Source: Ferroplasma acidarmanus Fer1 (lineage in GTDB: Archaea; Thermoplasmatota; Thermoplasmata; Thermoplasmatales; Thermoplasmataceae). From it: 64,000 bases of DNA. Positions 63,643 through 64,000 of this stretch are shown here, piece by piece; position 1 is the first letter of the stretch, and each line of letters opens with the position of its first letter. Below the pieces are notes generated by a model. It did no database searches. It saw only the letters and a list, made by a program, of their open reading frames with translations, and was not told the DNA's origin. The stretch is taken from positions 124,001 through 188,000 of the forward strand of contig NC_021592.1 of assembly GCF_000152265.2 (NCBI RefSeq). Direction: 5' to 3'. Position numbers and translations under genes: made by a program.

Positions 63643-64000
63643 ATGCAATTTGAGTGGATGCCCCTCCAGATAAAAAGAATATTTACGGATGGAAAGACTG
63701 TAAATTACCACAACATTCTTATTTTATTATCCATTATATTCGCTATTTTCTTTTCATTTTATTCTATATTAAAGGCATATACACTTAATGCGTATGCATG
63801 GGACCTGGGATTATATTCTCAGGCATTTTATTCATCCATGCACGGGCAATTATTCTATTCAAACCTGCTTGGAGAGAGTTATCTTGCAGAACATTTCTCG
63901 CCATTTATGTTTGCCCTTCTCGGTGTCTTTTACATATATCCGAATCCATACATATTGCTTATTATTCAGGCAGTATTCATAAGCTTCGCAACACTTCCAC
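63643..64000 (+). CDS. DUF2079 family membrane protein, N-terminal part (partial)
   Basis: ATG at 63643 opens a frame that runs through the window end, giving 119 residues. A cytoplasmic start (MQFEWMPLQIKRIF) precedes a first membrane segment (NILILLSIIFAIFFSFYSIL); then the DUF2079 hallmarks appear: WDLGLYSQAFYSSMHG, EHFSPFMFALLGVFYIYP and the second segment start YILLIIQAVF. DUF2079 proteins are large membrane proteins related to glycosyltransferase families with GT-C fold, so a surface-glycan role fits the flippase and glycosyltransferase next door. Confidence 0.8.
   Translation, partial: MQFEWMPLQIKRIFTDGKTVNYHNILILLSIIFAIFFSFYSILKAYTLNAYAWDLGLYSQAFYSSMHGQLFYSNLLGESYLAEHFSPFMFALLGVFYIYPNPYILLIIQAVFISFATLP

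Noticed and set aside
1-64000. CRISPR array
   Set aside because: No regularly spaced direct repeats were seen in any intergenic stretch.

Overview
The window looks like a chromosome segment of a thermoacidophilic archaeon of the Thermoplasmatales (Ferroplasma/Picrophilus/Thermoplasma type; genus not certain). Reasons: AT-rich sequence; archaeal TATA boxes centred about 25 bp before many ATGs (leaderless transcripts), with GGTGA-type Shine-Dalgarno sites kept for downstream operon genes; a Thermoplasma-type Zn glucose dehydrogenase, archaeal PEP carboxylase, split archaeal glutamate synthase, TrmB regulator, DUF973 and DUF2079 proteins, and archaeal insertion sequences.

Layout. (1) 1-11.3 kb, sugar use: the end of a GH15 glucoamylase/trehalase-like gene, an MFS carrier, a four-gene sugar ABC operon (binding protein, two permeases, ATPase), and a gluconate-type dehydratase plus glucose dehydrogenase pair, together fitting glucose uptake and the non-phosphorylative Entner-Doudoroff route. 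A LigB-fold dioxygenase follows. (2) 11.4-14.8 kb: a DUF998 membrane protein and two convergent MFS paralogues. (3) 15-23.8 kb, nitrogen and anaplerosis: two-gene glutamate synthase (the FMN subunit has a degenerate second copy of its barrel), glutamine synthetase, archaeal PEP carboxylase and an ammonium transporter. (4) 24-32.3 kb, accessory: a decayed DedA/VTT-like gene, a nuclease-helicase (DUF2075 type), two tandem MFS paralogues, a TPR protein, and an intact 1270-bp insertion sequence with 9-bp target duplication that carries a 53-aa AbrB-like DUF2080 gene divergent from its transposase. (5) 32.3-41.2 kb: GTP-type PEP carboxykinase, S9 peptidase, methyltransferase, M13 peptidase and membrane proteins. 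(6) 41.3-43.7 kb: an IS1634-type element, gene debris, and a GC-rich stretch with many nested complementary segments that may be an undescribed structured RNA or the 3' end of a TnpB-type element. (7) 43.7-52.5 kb, beta-glycoside use: SGNH esterase, GH1 beta-glycosidase, TrmB regulator and a complete Opp/Dpp-type ABC transporter on one strand. (8) 53-60.7 kb, tyrosine breakdown: a heme-oxygenase-like diiron protein, then hpd-fah-hmgA divergent from acetoacetyl-CoA synthetase and a cyclase-family hydrolase, with a perfect 19-bp palindrome between the divergent promoters. (9) 60.7-64 kb, surface polysaccharide: GT2 glycosyltransferase, Wzx-like flippase and the start of a DUF2079 membrane protein.

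The modules connect: sugars and amino acids are imported and oxidised, acetoacetate from tyrosine is activated to CoA, PEPC and PEPCK link PEP and oxaloacetate, and GS-GOGAT assimilates ammonium. All assignments are by reading motifs and remembered family sequences; no database search was run.
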